Part shown: piece after piece, positions 18,096 through 28,180 of the stretch
Position numbering within the stretch: the first letter of the stretch is position 1
How the letters are laid out: the number at the start of each line of letters is the position of its first letter
Assembly: GCA_028704555.1 (NCBI GenBank)
Contig: JAQWFD010000006.1
Span: 58,772 to 122,771 of the forward strand
Direction: 5' to 3'
Length of the DNA: 64,000 nt
From: Desulfobacterales bacterium
GTDB taxonomy: Bacteria; Desulfobacterota; Desulfobacteria; Desulfobacterales; JAQWFD01
Made by a program: the position numbers and the translations under genes
Notes under the pieces: generated by a model
What the model saw: only the letters and a program-made list of their open reading frames with translations
Told to the model about the DNA's origin: nothing
The model's database searches: none

Positions 18096-19460
18096 GTGAA
18101 GAAAAATCGTATTTTGATCGTCGATGACAGTTCAACCGTCCGTTTGGGGTTGAAAAGACTATTATCGCCCTTGAATGCCGAGATCCAGGAGGCGGTTGAC
18201 GGACAGGCCGCTTTTGAATGTGCGGTGAACGGTGAATTCGAATTAATCATTACCGATTATGAAATGCCGGGAATGAACGGATGTGATTTGTGCTCACGGT
18301 TAAAGAGCCATCCCCAGACACATGCGGTCCCCGTTATTATGCTCAGTTCTTTTGATACGGATGCGCATGTCAGCGATGGATATAATGCGGGCGCAGCCGC
18401 TTATGTCTCAAAAAATGATGCGTGGCACAGTCTGAATTCAATCGCAGAAGATGTGCTGTCCAGATTCAATACACGAAAGCGTCAGCGGATCATGGTCGTA
18501 GATGATTCGTTCTGTATCCGTAAAATAATGAGCAACGGTCTGGCCAGGGCAGGATATCAGGTGCTTTCCGCTCAGAACGGAAAGGATGCCCTGAATAAAA
18601 TTGCTGAACAAAGGCCGGATCTGATTTTGAGTGATATTGATATGCCGGAGATGAACGGTCTGGACTTTTGTGAAGCGATTCATCAGAATCCGCAGTGGGC
18701 CGATATTCCTTTCGTAGCCGTCAGCGCCTGTAGTGACCGGGCGCATATGAAGCGGATGACGCAGTACGGGGCGACCGCTTATATGGTCAAGCCCATTAAT
18801 ATGGATCAGTTGTTGATACTGATCGAAAAGCTTCTCTCCGATCATTTCCTTTTGCTGCTCAAGGAAAAGGAACGTCTGGATATGGAGCGGAACCTGATGC
18901 TGGCCAGCATCACCAGTCTGATATCGGCGCTGGAGGCACGGGATCAATATACAAAAGGCCATTCCGAGTCGGTCGCGGCTATCGTTTCCGAGATGGTCTC
19001 TCTTTCGGGTGCGGACAAAAAAGAAATAGAAGCGGCGACCATAGGGGCCAGATTGCATGATATCGGGAAAATCGGTGTGCGGGATAATGTCCTTCTGAAG
19101 CCCGGACGGCTGGAGGGTGAAGAATTTGAGCACGTCAAGCAGCATTCGGTGATTGGCGCCAATATACTCAAATCCATTCCGAGTCTTTCCGATATTATTC
19201 CAATTGTTTTATCTCATCATGAACGAATCGATGGTAAGGGGTATCCCCATGGCATTAAAGGGGGCAGCATTCCTCTGTGGGCGAGAATGACCGCTGTGGC
19301 CGATACCTATGACGCGTTGACCAGTGACCGGCCGTACCGGAAAGGTATGCCCGTGGACAAGGCGCTCCAGATCGTCGAGGAAGCCAGGGGAACACAGCTT
19401 TGCCCGGATTGCGTGGCCCTTTTTATGAAGTGTGGATTCCATCGGAAAATAAAAAAATAG
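18096..19460 (+). CDS. Double-receiver HD-GYP response regulator (cyclic-di-GMP phosphodiesterase type)
   Basis: A 454-residue cytoplasmic regulator. REC1 (about 4-120) has ILIVDDSS, the phospho-Asp in IITDYEMPGMNG and a terminal Lys in SKND. REC2 (about 130-250) has IMVVDDSF, the phospho-Asp in ILSDIDMPEMNG and VKP. The HD-GYP domain (about 275-450) has RDQYTKGHSESVA, ARLHDIGKIGV, LSHHERIDGKGYPHGI and VADTYDALTSDRPYRKG, with all metal-ligand motifs intact. So c-di-GMP hydrolysis is likely. The start is GTG, with GGGGGTAGG upstream. No kinase is adjacent, so its phosphodonor lies elsewhere. The nearest kinase is the hybrid at 21090-24158. Confidence 0.92.
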   Translation: MKKNRILIVDDSSTVRLGLKRLLSPLNAEIQEAVDGQAAFECAVNGEFELIITDYEMPGMNGCDLCSRLKSHPQTHAVPVIMLSSFDTDAHVSDGYNAGAAAYVSKNDAWHSLNSIAEDVLSRFNTRKRQRIMVVDDSFCIRKIMSNGLARAGYQVLSAQNGKDALNKIAEQRPDLILSDIDMPEMNGLDFCEAIHQNPQWADIPFVAVSACSDRAHMKRMTQYGATAYMVKPINMDQLLILIEKLLSDHFLLLLKEKERLDMERNLMLASITSLISALEARDQYTKGHSESVAAIVSEMVSLSGADKKEIEAATIGARLHDIGKIGVRDNVLLKPGRLEGEEFEHVKQHSVIGANILKSIPSLSDIIPIVLSHHERIDGKGYPHGIKGGSIPLWARMTAVADTYDALTSDRPYRKGMPVDKALQIVEEARGTQLCPDCVALFMKCGFHRKIKK

Positions 19461-19955
19461 GCTTGATCGCCTCTGCCGATACCCCTCCATATGCTCAGGC
19501 TTCCCTTTGTTCCGTTTAGAGGCTGCATCACACCGCCGAAAATTCGGAATTAAAAAATAAGCCGGAATTTATGCGTCAGAATGGCGCAGGTGGCCAAAAC
19601 GCCAACTGCCTGATTTAAAACGCTGTTGTTCCGGTTTTGTTGTCCGGGCTTTCGTAACGCAGCCAGACCGGATGCATCGGCGCTTACGGTTTTAAAATGA
19701 ATCATCCTGGTGCCAATCCATGGGGAAGACAGGAAAACAACATCGCGTTTGTGAATGTGTCATGGTGTGTGAGACCAGTTGCAGATACCATCGGATTTGA
19801 ATTCGACAGAGTCAGCAGGCAATTGTAAGCGGATATTCAAGGCAACGGCTCAGGAATCAGACCGCCGTGGAGGCCGAGCAATATAAGGTGAAATCGGCGG
19901 CCAAATTCTCCCGCCGGATGCCATTGGAAATAAAGTTTCAAAGGATACTGAAGAA
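19461..19955. other. Non-coding gap containing a decayed half-repeat
   Basis: Nothing gene-like was found. At 19648-19686 the sequence GCTTTCGTAACGCAGCC...GGATGCATCGGCGCTTA matches the right arm of the palindromic element at 4708-4871, so a remnant of that family lies here. Confidence 0.5.
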
Positions 19956-20930
19956 ATGACGCAACATGTTGTGCTGTTCGTAGTTGGCTTGTTCATGCTG
20001 TATTACGGGGCCGAGTGGCTGGTTAAGGGCTCATCCGGCCTTTCGAGAAGTCTGGGACTGAGTCCGCTTGTCATCGGCCTGACGGTGGTGGCATTCGGAA
20101 CCTCAGCGCCTGAGCTGGTGGTCAGTCTTGTTTCCTCGATCAAAGGCAAGAGCATGATCGCCGTGGGAAACGTGGTGGGAAGCAATATTTGTAATATCGC
20201 GCTGGTGCTGGGACTGTCATCCATGGTGCAGCCTATCCGGGCTCATCGCTCCGTTATCCGCCGCGATATTCCGGTGATGCTGGGAATTTCCTTATATCTT
20301 CTGCTGATTTCGATCAACGGGATGATCGGCAGGGTTGAAGGGGCAACGCTGTTTGCAGGGATCATCGTGTATACCGTTTTGAACTACAGAAGCGCTGCAG
20401 AAGGGGGGGCTGCCGGCAGGGTTGAAGACGCTCCGGGTGACGCGGACGGGCACAGGATGGTTGCGGGGTCGAGGCTTAAACAGTCGGGGCTGGTTGTTGC
20501 CGGTATTACCGGAGTGGTTGTCGGCGCTGATTTCCTGGTCGATTCGTCGGTGGCCATCATGAAAGTTTTCGGGTTCAGTGAAAAGTTTATCGGCCTGACG
20601 GTTGTTGCCCTGGGTACATCACTGCCGGAACTGGCCACCTCTGTGATTGCGGCGGTGAGAAAAGAGATGGATATCAGTATCGGTAATCTGGTGGGCAGCA
20701 ACGTGTTTAATATTCTCGGTGTTCTTGGCACGGCTTCACTCGTACGGCCGATTCAGATTTCCGGCGGTTTTTTCGGAAGCGGTCTGTTCATCGATTACCT
20801 GGTCATGATGGCTACCAGCTTTCTGCCGTGGTTGATGATGAGAAAAACGCTGACAGTGACACGAAAAGACGGCCTGGTCCTGATCAGTATTTATGCCGCC
20901 TATGTGGCCTGGCTGTTATTTAAATCCTGA
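19956..20930 (+). CDS. Calcium/sodium:proton antiporter, CaCA family (YrbG-like)
   Basis: A 324-residue integral membrane protein with two homologous halves. The alpha-1 repeat is GLTVVAFGTSAPELVVSLVSS with GNVVGSNICNIALVLG. The alpha-2 repeat is GLTVVALGTSLPELATSVIAA with GNLVGSNVFNILGVLG. Both carry the acidic ion-binding residue (PEL) and the GSN motif. It exchanges Ca2+ or similar cations for Na+/H+ across the inner membrane. AAGGA lies 10 nt before the ATG. Convergent with the hybrid kinase gene. Confidence 0.92.
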   Translation: MTQHVVLFVVGLFMLYYGAEWLVKGSSGLSRSLGLSPLVIGLTVVAFGTSAPELVVSLVSSIKGKSMIAVGNVVGSNICNIALVLGLSSMVQPIRAHRSVIRRDIPVMLGISLYLLLISINGMIGRVEGATLFAGIIVYTVLNYRSAAEGGAAGRVEDAPGDADGHRMVAGSRLKQSGLVVAGITGVVVGADFLVDSSVAIMKVFGFSEKFIGLTVVALGTSLPELATSVIAAVRKEMDISIGNLVGSNVFNILGVLGTASLVRPIQISGGFFGSGLFIDYLVMMATSFLPWLMMRKTLTVTRKDGLVLISIYAAYVAWLLFKS

Positions 20931-20969
20931 TTCCGCACTTGATCGTTGAGTTGGTAAAATGAAGGATCA

Positions 20970-20988
20970 GCCGCGGATTTACGCGGAT
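20970..20988. repeat. Solo copy of the GCCGCGGATTTACGCGGAT repeat end
   Basis: This is identical to the 19-bp terminal repeat of the elements at 42111-42207 and 60250-60382, but no inverted partner is nearby. Confidence 0.6.
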
Positions 20989-21089
20989 CTTTGCCTGTTT
21001 TTTTGGGAAAATATTTTTGAACCACAGAGATCACAGAGGACCAGCCCCTTTTAAATGGATATGTCATAATTTTCTGTGAGTGCGGTGAT

Positions 21090-24000
21090 CTATGTTTTAT
21101 CCAGCACCTCCCGGACAGCTTCGGCAAGGTTTCTGATGCCCATGGGTTTGATCAGAAACTTTTTGATTCCCATTTGCATCGCTTTGTCTTCATCAATCAG
21201 TTCACTGAAACCGGTACATAATATAATCGGAATATCTGAACGAATTTTCATCAACTCGACCGCCAGTTTATGCCCGGACAGACCATGCATGGTCATATCG
21301 GTTATGACCAGGTCAAATGTGTCCGGGTTTGAACGAAACAGGTTCAGTGCCGCTCCTGGATCGTTTTGACAGTTGACGCTATAACCCAGTGATGACAGCA
21401 TCTGCTTGGCCACAGCCAGCAGCATTTTCTCGTCATCGACAAACAGGATTCTTTCTGTTCCGGTTGGAAAGGGTTTATTAATCAGCTCATCCGCCGCCGG
21501 TTTGTCCACATGCGCAATAACAGGCAAAAACACGTTGAAAACAGATCCGTTTCCGACTTTGCTGTGTACCGTAATTGCCCCATCATGGCTTTTGACAATG
21601 CCATAAACCACAGCAAGGCCCATGCCCGCGCCTTTGCCGACTGCCTTGGTTGTAAAGTAGGGATCAAATATTTTATCAATTATTTCCGGCTCTATTCCGG
21701 AGCCGGTATCGCTAACCGAAATTTTTAAATAATCTCCCGGATTTAAATCTTGAGCCCCTTTGATATCTTTTTCTTCGAGATTGCCCTGGTCGATTGTAAT
21801 TTGCAGAATCCCTTCGTAATTCATTGCCTGTACGGCGTTGGTGCACAGATTTATAAGAATTTGATTGATCTGGATTGGATTGGCCAAAACCGTATCGGTC
21901 GTTGTCAAAAAAGATTGTCTGATTTCGATGCTTTTCGGTATGGAGGCACGCAACATCCGTAACGATTCCTCTGCAATCGGAACCACATTTACAGGTTTTC
22001 GAATATATTGGGATTTGCGACTGAAATTCAGGATCTCCATGATCAATTCTCTTGCCCGTAAAGAGGCTTTTTTTATTTCTTCAAACCGGGTATGAACGGT
22101 CCCGCCTTTTACTGTTTCAGTCAGTGCCAATTCAGCGTTTCCCAGAATGATCCCGAGAATGTTATTGAAATCATGGGCGATACCCCCGGCCAGGGTGCCA
22201 ATCGCCTCCATTTTTTGACCCTGGCGAATTTGGTCCTCAAGCCGCTTTTTTTCCAATTCAGCCTTTTTGGCATCGGTTATATTTTCAAATGTGAAGGCAA
22301 TAAAGCCGGGCTTTGGACGATAAACAAAAAGTTTTTGCCAACTGTTGAGTCCTTTAAGATAGCCAGTAATCTGCATGGGCTCGCCTGTTTGTTCGACCCG
22401 GGCAAAGTTTTCAAACCATGAGTCCTCCAGACCGGGAAAGCATTCTCTGACGGTGCGGCCGATAACTTTATCAGTTTTAAGCCCTGTCAGCCTTTCATGG
22501 GAAGGGTTTACCTCAATGTAGCGCCAGTCAGCCGGATGTTTATTTTCGTCACAAACCATTTCAAGCATGGCAAAACCGCTGAGCATTTTCTCAAACAGTA
22601 ATCGATACTTTTTCTCGCTTTCCCGCAACGCTTCTTCCAGGTACCTGCGCTCGGTCGTATCGATAATGAACGCTTCGATGCCGGTCGTTTCCTGTGAATG
22701 GATGACAGGCCGTGCGGAAAAGACGTGATATCCTGTCGAGCCGTCCTTGCATTTTCTGCTCAGTTCCCCTGTGAGATATTGCTGATCTCCATTTTTTAAA
22801 CCGGAAAACATTTTTTTTGCATGCTCGATATCGACGCTTTGTTGAAATATATTAAAATGCCTGCCGACAATCTCATCGACGGCACTGAAACCATATAGCT
22901 TGGCCAGGGCCTGGTTGGCATTTTGAATGATGCCGTCCTTATCGATTAAAAAGTAACCGGCCTGCGTGTTTTCGATGATCGATCGAAATCGGTTTTCACT
23001 TTCCTTTAAAGCCATCTCTGCGCGTTTGCGCTCGGTGACATCGATGATAGATACCAGTATTTTTGATAAGCTTTGTTCATGCCCGGGAGCTACCGACCAT
23101 TTGAGGGAAAGATCGACTGTTTCCCCTGTCAGCGTTTTGTTTACCGCCTCACCTTCAAATGTCAAGCAGCCTTCGGCTATGGCAATCAGCTCTTTTTTGA
23201 AAACCTCATAAGACGCTTCACCAAAAACGTTATCCAGAGAAGTGAATAACTCTTTTTTGTCGTTTGCCTTATAAAGCGGCAGGGTCGCTTCATTTACATC
23301 GACGATGTTGACCAATCCGGCACAGAGACGAACCTCTTCAGGATGTGTTTTAAAATATTTTTCAAAATCCTTTACTCCGGTTTTTTTTAATTGAACGATA
23401 TGCTGTTTGACATCCGACAGGTCCTCTTCCCACAATGAAATCGGCGAGTTCTCGAAAAACGAGCGATAATGTTTTTCGCTGTCTATCAATTCCATCTCCA
23501 GTCGTTTGCGATCCGCCAGATTATGCAACCAGCGGTTTAAATTTTTAACAGAAACATCCGGAGACAGCATCTCTTCCGGCGGCATATAATAAAAATTTTC
23601 GATCACTTCCGTCTCTATCAGCACTTTTGGATGTACGGTCAACACAGATAAAAGAAGATCGGGTTTTAAATACCGTCTGTCATACAGACAAAGGACCAGA
23701 CACGGACTGCCGGTCAGGAATGCATTCAGCCCGGACTCATATTTGATCACCTGCCCAGCGTCATGAAGCCCTTCAATGGCTTTTGTCAGATCGCAGGTTA
23801 CCCGCAGGGCACTGTAGCCTTCAAGTAAGATCGGTTCGGTTTTACGGCGAATCAGATTGATGATCCGGTCAGGATCAAAAATGCCTTTTGTTCGATAGGC
23901 ATCTTCAAGAGAAACGCCACCCAGTTGACCGCTTCTCAGCAGGGCGTCAATCTCGATGCCATCACTTCTAAAATACCCGATGATCGTCTCAAATTGGTCC

Positions 24001-24158
24001 TGATCCGCTATATAAAGCAGCTTTTCATTTCGTTTCAGGCCCTGTCGCAAAAACAGCGTAACCGCTTTTCTGTACTCCTGATCGGTTTTGTAAATACTGC
24101 ACACATGATCACCCGGTTTCAGGTCTTCAATCGTTCGCAGAAAAGAATGTGTTTTCAT
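21090..24158 (-). CDS. Hybrid sensor kinase: MEDS - PAS x3 - HisKA - HATPase - REC
   Basis: A 1022-residue soluble sensor with no membrane helix. Residues about 1-200 are a MEDS domain (GDHVCSIYKTDQEYRKAVTLFLRQGLKRNEKLLYI), a module known from DcmR and archaeal sensors. Three PAS/PAC units follow at about 225-370, 380-500 and 510-630, ending in markers such as DVTERKRAE and DTTERRYLE. The HisKA phospho-His lies in AGGIAHDFNNILGIILGNAEL, the HATPase has LINLCTNAVQAM and GAGMGLAVVYGIV, and a C-terminal receiver has LFVDDEK and the phospho-Asp in LVITDMTMHG. The domain order suits redox or small-ligand sensing in the cytoplasm. Output must go through the REC domain to a separate Hpt or regulator. 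Flanked by repeats and convergent with the antiporter gene. Confidence 0.93.
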   Translation of the reverse strand: MKTHSFLRTIEDLKPGDHVCSIYKTDQEYRKAVTLFLRQGLKRNEKLLYIADQDQFETIIGYFRSDGIEIDALLRSGQLGGVSLEDAYRTKGIFDPDRIINLIRRKTEPILLEGYSALRVTCDLTKAIEGLHDAGQVIKYESGLNAFLTGSPCLVLCLYDRRYLKPDLLLSVLTVHPKVLIETEVIENFYYMPPEEMLSPDVSVKNLNRWLHNLADRKRLEMELIDSEKHYRSFFENSPISLWEEDLSDVKQHIVQLKKTGVKDFEKYFKTHPEEVRLCAGLVNIVDVNEATLPLYKANDKKELFTSLDNVFGEASYEVFKKELIAIAEGCLTFEGEAVNKTLTGETVDLSLKWSVAPGHEQSLSKILVSIIDVTERKRAEMALKESENRFRSIIENTQAGYFLIDKDGIIQNANQALAKLYGFSAVDEIVGRHFNIFQQSVDIEHAKKMFSGLKNGDQQYLTGELSRKCKDGSTGYHVFSARPVIHSQETTGIEAFIIDTTERRYLEEALRESEKKYRLLFEKMLSGFAMLEMVCDENKHPADWRYIEVNPSHERLTGLKTDKVIGRTVRECFPGLEDSWFENFARVEQTGEPMQITGYLKGLNSWQKLFVYRPKPGFIAFTFENITDAKKAELEKKRLEDQIRQGQKMEAIGTLAGGIAHDFNNILGIILGNAELALTETVKGGTVHTRFEEIKKASLRARELIMEILNFSRKSQYIRKPVNVVPIAEESLRMLRASIPKSIEIRQSFLTTTDTVLANPIQINQILINLCTNAVQAMNYEGILQITIDQGNLEEKDIKGAQDLNPGDYLKISVSDTGSGIEPEIIDKIFDPYFTTKAVGKGAGMGLAVVYGIVKSHDGAITVHSKVGNGSVFNVFLPVIAHVDKPAADELINKPFPTGTERILFVDDEKMLLAVAKQMLSSLGYSVNCQNDPGAALNLFRSNPDTFDLVITDMTMHGLSGHKLAVELMKIRSDIPIILCTGFSELIDEDKAMQMGIKKFLIKPMGIRNLAEAVREVLDKT

Positions 24159-24574
24159 CTGACGTAAGACCCTTTCATGAAATTCAGGAAGTTTTACGAA
24201 CCCGGAGTACCATCTTCATCAGGACAGTCGTTTTTACGTACTTTTCTCAGGAAACCCGGGCCGGAGTTTTGCGCTCTTAAGGATGTTATAAGATAAAAGC
24301 CTCCAGATGCAAATTTATCGTGGCGAGATTCTGTTGAGCGGGGGAGCGAAAATGATAATTGTAAATTGGCTGGAAGCTTACCGTTGATCAATTGACAGCA
24401 ATCAAACCAAATAAAATCAGTCTATATTGATCAAATGCGTCTTGCAATAAATAATTTTTCATCTTGGATGCAAAAAGCATCCGGCTTGAAATCGCTGAAG
24501 GGTTCAAACCGTTTTTCAGGTATTCAAAAATGATTTTTTGAACCCCGGGAGCTTGGGGGTGAAGCCAGCCCGGC
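24159..24574. other. Non-coding, repeat-rich gap
   Basis: Contains a partial copy (24268-24305, GCTCTTAAGGATGTTATAAGATAAAAGCCT) of the repeat seen at 11796 and 24575. No gene is supported. Confidence 0.45.
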
Positions 24575-24710
24575 GGAGGGACGCTACGCTTGAGGGGCGG
24601 GCGCTTTGCTTTCTTGAGGGCGTTACAAAATAAAACCGGTTTGCTTCTTATCTTTTGCCTCAAACAAAGTGCTCCTCAAGCGATAGCGTTCCGCCGTCCT
24701 CCCGCCGGGA
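24575..24710. repeat. Dispersed GC-rich repeat, family copy 2
   Basis: Matches the copy at 11796-11925 over most of its length: CGCTTGAGGGGCGGGC, then TTGAGGGCGTTACAAAATAAAACC, then GCCTCAAACAAAGTGCTCCTC. It ends with a short stretch shared with the mini-hairpin clusters near the glnA genes. Confidence 0.55.
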
Positions 24711-24919
24711 GAAAATCCGCACAGGAAGGGGCAAGCTGCTAAAAATCCTTAAAATCGTCGTTAAAAGGAATGACGTTTCGGGGACTGACTGCGCTTCTGT
24801 TGTCAATACGAATATGTGATGCATTGGCCGGTGATGCGGATCCGGTTTTCGGCAATGACACTGCCGGATTTGTGCATAACCCGGCGATTCTTTTCTCATC
24901 GAGTTTTCTGGCATTACCA

Positions 24920-25421
24920 TTAGAAGATCCATCGATGACAATCATAAGTTTCTTGACAATGCCCAGCGGCAGTGGCAGATTCACTTTTCTGTCGCTCTAT
25001 TTCGGCCTGTTTACGTTCCGTGATGTCCATTCCGATGGACTGAAATTCGGTCACATTCCCCTGCGCGTCAAAAAATACCCGGTCGATCCAGTGCTGCCAG
25101 CCCAGTTGTCCGCCCGTCCGGATGATTTCGTGCTCATAGTTGATGACCGGTTGTCGGGGGGTAAAAGAGGCCAGATGCTTTCGGATATTTTCCTGCTCAT
25201 GTTCTGGAATGAAGTCAAAGAATCGTTGACCGATCAGTTCATTTTCCGTCCGGTTGAAATAACTGCAGTACAGTCCGTTGACAAAGGTGATGGTGGTGTC
25301 CCCACATAGGTGACGATGACCGTAGCAAGAACAGATGCAGACAGCGATAGAAATTTGAACCGGTTATCCGGCGAGCTCAGCAGGGATTGCATGGAACGGT
25401 TAAACACTTTCCTGAATTTTT
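24920..25421 (-). pseudogene. Decayed PAS-domain sensor gene
   Basis: Reading leftwards, one frame from about 25315 to a stop at 24920 encodes a clean PAS/PAC module: TFVNGLYCSYFNRTENELIG, RFFDFIPEHEQENIRKHL, RTGGQLGWQHWIDRVFFD, then GNVTEFQSIGMDITERKQAE. The natural beginning (NRFKFLSLSASVLATVIVTYVG) is in another frame, so a one-base frameshift lies near 25310. There is no start codon for an intact gene and no kinase or output domain after the PAS. It follows the REC gene on the same strand and may be the remains of that regulator's partner sensor (inference). Confidence 0.7.
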
Positions 25422-25552
25422 TCAGTCATATGAAATGCGCATGGAGATCGTCTGTCTTGAGCGGCTCACGCGGGCATTAATCCTATTCAATCGATAGGAC
25501 AGCTGTAATTAATATCATATCTGCATCACTTAGAGAACGTTTTTTTACGCGA

Positions 25553-25993
25553 TCAGACATCGCCGATTTTTCTCAGGAAAAATCGGGTTTCCGCTCGTCT
25601 GATCCGGTCGGCATGTTCCTCTTTCCGAGTTCTCGCCTGTTCAAGCTTTTCGCGCAGTTCAGTCAGCTCCGTCGGTTTGAGGAGGTAATCAAAGGCGCCG
25701 AGTTTCATCCCTTCGACCGCACTCTGGATCGAGCCGTGGCTGGTCATGATAATGACTTCCACCAGGGGGAACTGTCGTTTCAATTCTTTCAGCGTCTGTA
25801 TGCCATTCATCCCGGGCATGCCGATATCGAGAAGGACGACATCGATATCTTTTTTGCGAAGCAGATCAAGGCATTCATGGCCACTATATGCCGGCGTGAC
25901 TCTTTCACCGGCTTTTCCCAGCCGGGATGAAATCATATCTACAAATTCTTTGTCATCATCCACGACAAGGACCTGTATCGGGATTTTTATCAT
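25553..25993 (-). CDS. Single-domain response regulator (CheY-like)
   Basis: 146 residues. A receiver domain occupies about 5-122, with VLVVDDDKEF, the phospho-Asp in VVLLDIGMPGMNG, MTSHGS and the Lys in LLKP. A short basic tail without a recognisable output domain follows. It is 22 nt downstream of the DASS transporter gene on the same strand, so the two are probably co-transcribed. That suggests it relays a signal linked to anion uptake (inference). The PAS remnant next to it may be its lost sensor. Confidence 0.9.
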   Translation of the reverse strand: MIKIPIQVLVVDDDKEFVDMISSRLGKAGERVTPAYSGHECLDLLRKKDIDVVLLDIGMPGMNGIQTLKELKRQFPLVEVIIMTSHGSIQSAVEGMKLGAFDYLLKPTELTELREKLEQARTRKEEHADRIRRAETRFFLRKIGDV

Positions 25994-26015
25994 GAAAAAA
26001 TCTCCTTGTTTTCAG

Positions 26016-27599
26016 TCATATAAGGCCGAGGAATTTCCACCAGACGGATGCCACAAAAATGAGGACGGCCAGCAGAACGGGGGTGGCGACAATTCCGGCC
26101 CGGGTCAGGTCAGAGGCCTTGAAATAGCGGTAGCTGTATGCAATGGCATTGGGCGGACATCCGATCACCAGCAGCATGGCAAATGATGTGGCGGTTCCGA
26201 GGCACAGGGCCGGCAGCGCCGGGTTGACACCTTCCAGCTGAGCAATGGGAATGACAATCGGAAGGATCAAAGCTGCGGCCGCGACATTGGCCATGATATT
26301 GGTCGCCAGTGCACCAAATATGCAGATTCCGATCAACAGTGTAAACCATCCGCCGTTGTGCAGGACGGGGAAAAACAGATGGGCCAGATAGTTCGCCGCC
26401 CCCGAATAGCCCATTGCAAGTCCCAGTGAAATCCCTCCGCCGAAAATAAATAAAACCGTGCCCCATTCCAGATTGACGTGAATGTCTTCCCATTTCAGAA
26501 TTCCGGAAAGAACCAGCACGGAAACGCCCAGCATTCCGGTTACCGAATAGTCTGCGCCGTGATATTCCTTGGTCACCCACAGGATAAATGTTGTCAGGAT
26601 GATGAAAAAAGCTTTTTTTTCCGAACGGGTCCATGGCCCGGCTTCATTTTCGTTAAATTCAGGCAGACGCAATGCCGGGTCGGGGCGGAAGACCAGATAC
26701 ACCACCAGCACGGAGACGGGAACGGTCACCACGGCCGCTGGCATGGCATACAGTGCCCAGTCGATAAAGCTGATTTCCATTCCGGTAAATTCTTTCAGAA
26801 ACGCGGCGGCCACCATGCAGCGGCCGCCGCCGATTAACGTACCCATTCCGCCACAGGAACATGCGAACGGGATGGAGAGCATCATGAATTTTGCCGTGTT
26901 GGTATGGGGGTCTATTCCGGCTGCTTTCATCAATGGAAGAATGGTGATAATTCCAACCGCACAGGCGGCAGCATCATGAATGATCGATGATGCAAGCCCG
27001 AGCGCAATTGCTATGGTGAATGTAAACCGCGTGATTCCGGTTCCGGCTTTTTTGATGATAAAATAACCCAGGCGTTGGGTCAGCCCGACCTTGTCCAGCG
27101 TAATGGCGAAAATCAGGCAGCACATGATAAACACGACGACCGGATGCATATAAGGGGCCCAGGCCTGTTTTACCTCACTGACCCGCATGATCACCAGAAA
27201 TACCCCGACGCAGATTGCCGTGATTTCAAGGGGAACGGGCTCGGTAATAAATAAAAAGATCAATACGGCAAGTACCGCCAGAAACCGTTTCGCTTTCGGG
27301 GAAAGGCCGTCAATAAATTCGATATGGATATGAGACAGGCTGACTTCCTGCGTTTTTTTCAGGAGAAATGTTCCGGGTAATTTAAGGTGGCATGACGGTT
27401 TTGTTTTTATCAGGTAGCCCGGGCCTGTTGAATCATTCCGGAGGGTCGGAGAGAACTGTTTGCGTACCTGGTCAAGCATCTGGCGGGGGCTGTCTCCATC
27501 GATGCGAAACGTTGTGCCTTCGGATATGGGCAGCAGCAGAACGATCAGACCCAGTAAAAACGCGAAGCCGGTTTGAAATTTTCTGGATTTATAAAACAA
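26016..27599 (-). CDS. DASS/SLC13-family anion transporter (sulfate or dicarboxylate:Na+ symporter)
   Basis: A 527-residue protein with a short N-terminal helix, an extracytoplasmic insert of about 70 residues (25-95), and then the usual multi-helix DASS core. Recognisable are AVLAVLIFLFITEPVPLEITAICVGVFLV, CSCGGMGTLIGGGRCMVAA (first anion-binding SNT-like region) and ATSFAMLLVIGCPPNAIAYS (second). Substrates of the family include sulfate, succinate, malate and thiosulfate; which applies here is not decidable. The start is a TTG at 27599 with AAGGAGG 6 nt upstream; no ATG fits. First gene of a transporter-REC pair. Confidence 0.85.
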   Translation of the reverse strand: MFYKSRKFQTGFAFLLGLIVLLLPISEGTTFRIDGDSPRQMLDQVRKQFSPTLRNDSTGPGYLIKTKPSCHLKLPGTFLLKKTQEVSLSHIHIEFIDGLSPKAKRFLAVLAVLIFLFITEPVPLEITAICVGVFLVIMRVSEVKQAWAPYMHPVVVFIMCCLIFAITLDKVGLTQRLGYFIIKKAGTGITRFTFTIAIALGLASSIIHDAAACAVGIITILPLMKAAGIDPHTNTAKFMMLSIPFACSCGGMGTLIGGGRCMVAAAFLKEFTGMEISFIDWALYAMPAAVVTVPVSVLVVYLVFRPDPALRLPEFNENEAGPWTRSEKKAFFIILTTFILWVTKEYHGADYSVTGMLGVSVLVLSGILKWEDIHVNLEWGTVLFIFGGGISLGLAMGYSGAANYLAHLFFPVLHNGGWFTLLIGICIFGALATNIMANVAAAALILPIVIPIAQLEGVNPALPALCLGTATSFAMLLVIGCPPNAIAYSYRYFKASDLTRAGIVATPVLLAVLIFVASVWWKFLGLI

Positions 27600-28180
27600 A
27601 ATGCCTCCTTAAGCGCTTTCTTTCAGCCGGAATGCCGAGTGTCAGGCCATGAAAATGGCCGCGGGGTTCAGGAATGAAGGAGGAAATGTGCTGCTAAATG
27701 GTGTATGGCTCAGGGCCCCTGCAAGACGGTGCGCTTCATTCTTACTGAGCGCTTAATTTTAACAGAATGCCTGAATGAATAAAACAAATATCTGGCTGCC
27801 TCGTGAGTTAAAGTCAGAACGGCAGGGATAGACAGATGTCTAGTAAGGTGTTTTCGCCTTGACACTATTTGTGTATTATCATAAATTATAAATAACATTC
27901 ATTATGACCATCGGGTAACATTTTTATTTCTGCCGATACGGTTCGACCATCCATTGGTTTTCCATAAAAAAGGACACCAGCCAGTGTCCGATCCAGATTT
28001 CGAAAAGATCATTTACGGGTTAAAATCAGTTTGGCATTACTTCTTTTATACCGGTGTGATTCGTTTTATCAAGTGGTTGTTATGACGAAAGTCATATGAA
28101 TTCGAAAAACATCTTCATGCTCATGGTGCAGAAAAATTTTGAAGTGTGATACCAGGTTTGAACAGGATAAAGGAGGCATT
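27600..28180. other. Non-coding gap between divergent genes
   Basis: About 580 bp, AT-rich toward the middle, with no gene supported. It should contain promoters for the DASS operon (minus) and the kinase-like gene (plus). None is clear enough to name. Confidence 0.4.
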
